64,000 nucleotides of DNA from Campylobacter massiliensis (GTDB lineage Bacteria; Campylobacterota; Campylobacteria; Campylobacterales; Campylobacteraceae): contig NZ_JACLZK010000002.1 of the NCBI RefSeq assembly GCF_014253065.1, forward strand, positions 682,001-746,000, in the 5' to 3' direction. Numbering within the stretch: position 1 is the first letter of the stretch; each line of letters begins with the position of its first letter. Positions 63,114 through 64,000 of the stretch are shown here, piece by piece. A program made the translations under genes and the position numbers. A model generated the notes under the pieces. The model saw only the letters and a program-made list of their open reading frames with translations. It made no database searches and was not told where the DNA came from.

Positions 63114-63944
63114 TTACGCTTTTTGAAATACGAAGCTTTTCCACTCATTTTTGGTTTGGTTTTCTACCAGTTTGAGCGACGAAAAAGCCTCTAAAATTCG
63201 CGTTTCGTATTTATCCAAAACGCCTGCTAAAACGAGATACGAGCCCTCTTTTAGCAAATTTATCAGATCATTTTTTAGCATTAGTATCACGTCGGCAATG
63301 ATGTTTGCGACGACGACATCGTATTTTTTATGCAAATTCGCCACCGAACCGGTCCAAATTTGATTAAATTTAGCCCCGTTTAACTCGGCGTTTTTTTGCG
63401 AGCTTTGCACCGCTTGCTCGTCAGTATCGCAGGCATCCGTGACGCAGCCTAGTTTTGCTAGAGCGATGCTTAGTATCCCGCTTCCGCAACCCACGTCAAG
63501 CGCGCTCATGCCGTTTGCGGCGTATTTTTGCAGATACTCTATACAAGCGCTCGTACTCTCGTGGTGACCCGAGCCAAAAGCAAGCGCGGGATCGATAATG
63601 ATGTTTTCAAACCCGTCTTTAGACTCTTCCCAGCTTGGGTGGATGTAAAATTTACCGATCTCTATCGGTCTTACGTTTTTTTTGTATTCGTTTAGCCAGT
63701 CTTTATTTTCTTTTTGGCTTTTTGTTATCTTAAATTCGATCTCGCGGCCGAGCGCGTCTTGTAGAGATTTTGCGTATTCTCGTAGGCCAAATTCCACTTC
63801 GTCTAGCTCGTCTTCGTCTCGGATGATAAACCCGCCGTCAGTCTCCTGCGTGCAAGTAACGCCCAAAGAAAAAACGAGATCTTCAAAAAGCTCGCGAAGC
63901 TCCTGCGAGCAAAGAACTTCAAGCTCGTAAAATTTATCTTTCAA
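63114..63944 (-). CDS. prmA: Ribosomal protein L11 methyltransferase
   Basis: 276 residues. Substrate-binding N-terminal part, then SAM motifs DVGCGSGILSIALA (near 150), CDTDEQAVQ and VVANIIADV. FGSGHHESTSACIEYL precedes motif I, as in PrmA. Methylates L11. 19 bp upstream of ftsH. Confidence 0.95.
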   Translation of the reverse strand: MKDKFYELEVLCSQELRELFEDLVFSLGVTCTQETDGGFIIRDEDELDEVEFGLREYAKSLQDALGREIEFKITKSQKENKDWLNEYKKNVRPIEIGKFYIHPSWEESKDGFENIIIDPALAFGSGHHESTSACIEYLQKYAANGMSALDVGCGSGILSIALAKLGCVTDACDTDEQAVQSSQKNAELNGAKFNQIWTGSVANLHKKYDVVVANIIADVILMLKNDLINLLKEGSYLVLAGVLDKYETRILEAFSSLKLVENQTKNEWKSFVFQKA

Positions 63945-63956
63945 ATTTACGCTCTT

Positions 63957-64000
63957 TTAGCCCAAAACGTCTTCAAGTTTTTCTTTTAAAACTTGCGGCG
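63957..64000 (-). CDS. cheY: Chemotaxis response regulator CheY, C-terminal end (partial)
   Basis: Only the last 14 residues are in the window (PQVLKEKLEDVLG). They fit the final helix of CheY, and cheY follows prmA in C. jejuni. The receiver phosphorylation site is outside the window, so the call depends mainly on gene order. Confidence 0.6.
   Translation of the reverse strand, partial: PQVLKEKLEDVLG

Overview
The window looks like the chromosome of a Campylobacter of the relatively GC-rich C. rectus / C. showae / C. curvus type. This is inferred from gene content and order plus the frequent AAATTTG wording; no 16S is present. The left flank holds a LysR regulator and a complete mfrABE operon (methylmenaquinol:fumarate reductase). 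The right flank, from 43.9 kb, repeats the order known from C. jejuni: pyrF-nusB-ribH ... kdsA-DMT transporter, der-aroK-trpS-(membrane protein)-serS-TPR protein, then leuA, and pssA-psd like-ftsH-prmA-cheY.

Between the flanks sits an AT-richer genomic island of about 35.9 kb (7871-43728). It is bounded by an exact 19-bp direct repeat that is the 3' end of tRNA-Ser(GCU). Two adjacent tyrosine recombinase genes lie beside the tRNA. One keeps the catalytic Tyr; the other has Phe there. A mobilisation segment (34.9-40.5 kb) has a TraG/VirD4-like ATPase and a MobV-like relaxase but no type IV secretion channel genes, so the island is probably mobilisable rather than self-transmissible. Left of the left repeat (5.75-7.87 kb) are an AlpA-like regulator, a broken P4-type integrase and integrase-arm-like repeats, probably the rest of a second, tandem element.

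Most of the island's coding capacity is a family of related, mosaic proteins (8.5-12.5 kb and 21.7-33.4 kb). Their N-termini are polar and start Met-Ile, they have no signal peptide, and they recombine a few shared N-terminal, central and C-terminal modules; two large members carry an EF-hand-like loop. Four transcription units of this family are preceded by sequences matching the flagellar sigma-28 promoter (TAAA-N15-CCGATWT). One unit (33.4 kb) has a canonical sigma-54 promoter, and a second (28.6 kb) a degenerate one. I infer a flagellum-co-expressed set of proteins, possibly exported by the flagellar type III apparatus in the manner of Cia/Fed proteins. Export is not shown by the sequence.

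A near-identical 489-bp direct repeat (12396-12884 and 27357-27845) encloses 14,961 bp that hold all the plasmid-like genes: parA with a ribbon-helix-helix partner, a broken primase, a broken Rep_3 initiator with a DnaA box, and a YoeB/RelB pair. This is what single-crossover integration of a 15-kb plasmid would leave. The same interval holds a 214-codon ORF lying wholly inside a 352-codon ORF on the same strand, both protein-like.

Several genes here are broken by single-base changes, often in homopolymers (primase, rep, integrase), or by in-frame stops (Sel1 protein, rep). The plasmid and integrase layers are therefore decaying, or the sequence has errors there, while the putative effector genes are intact.
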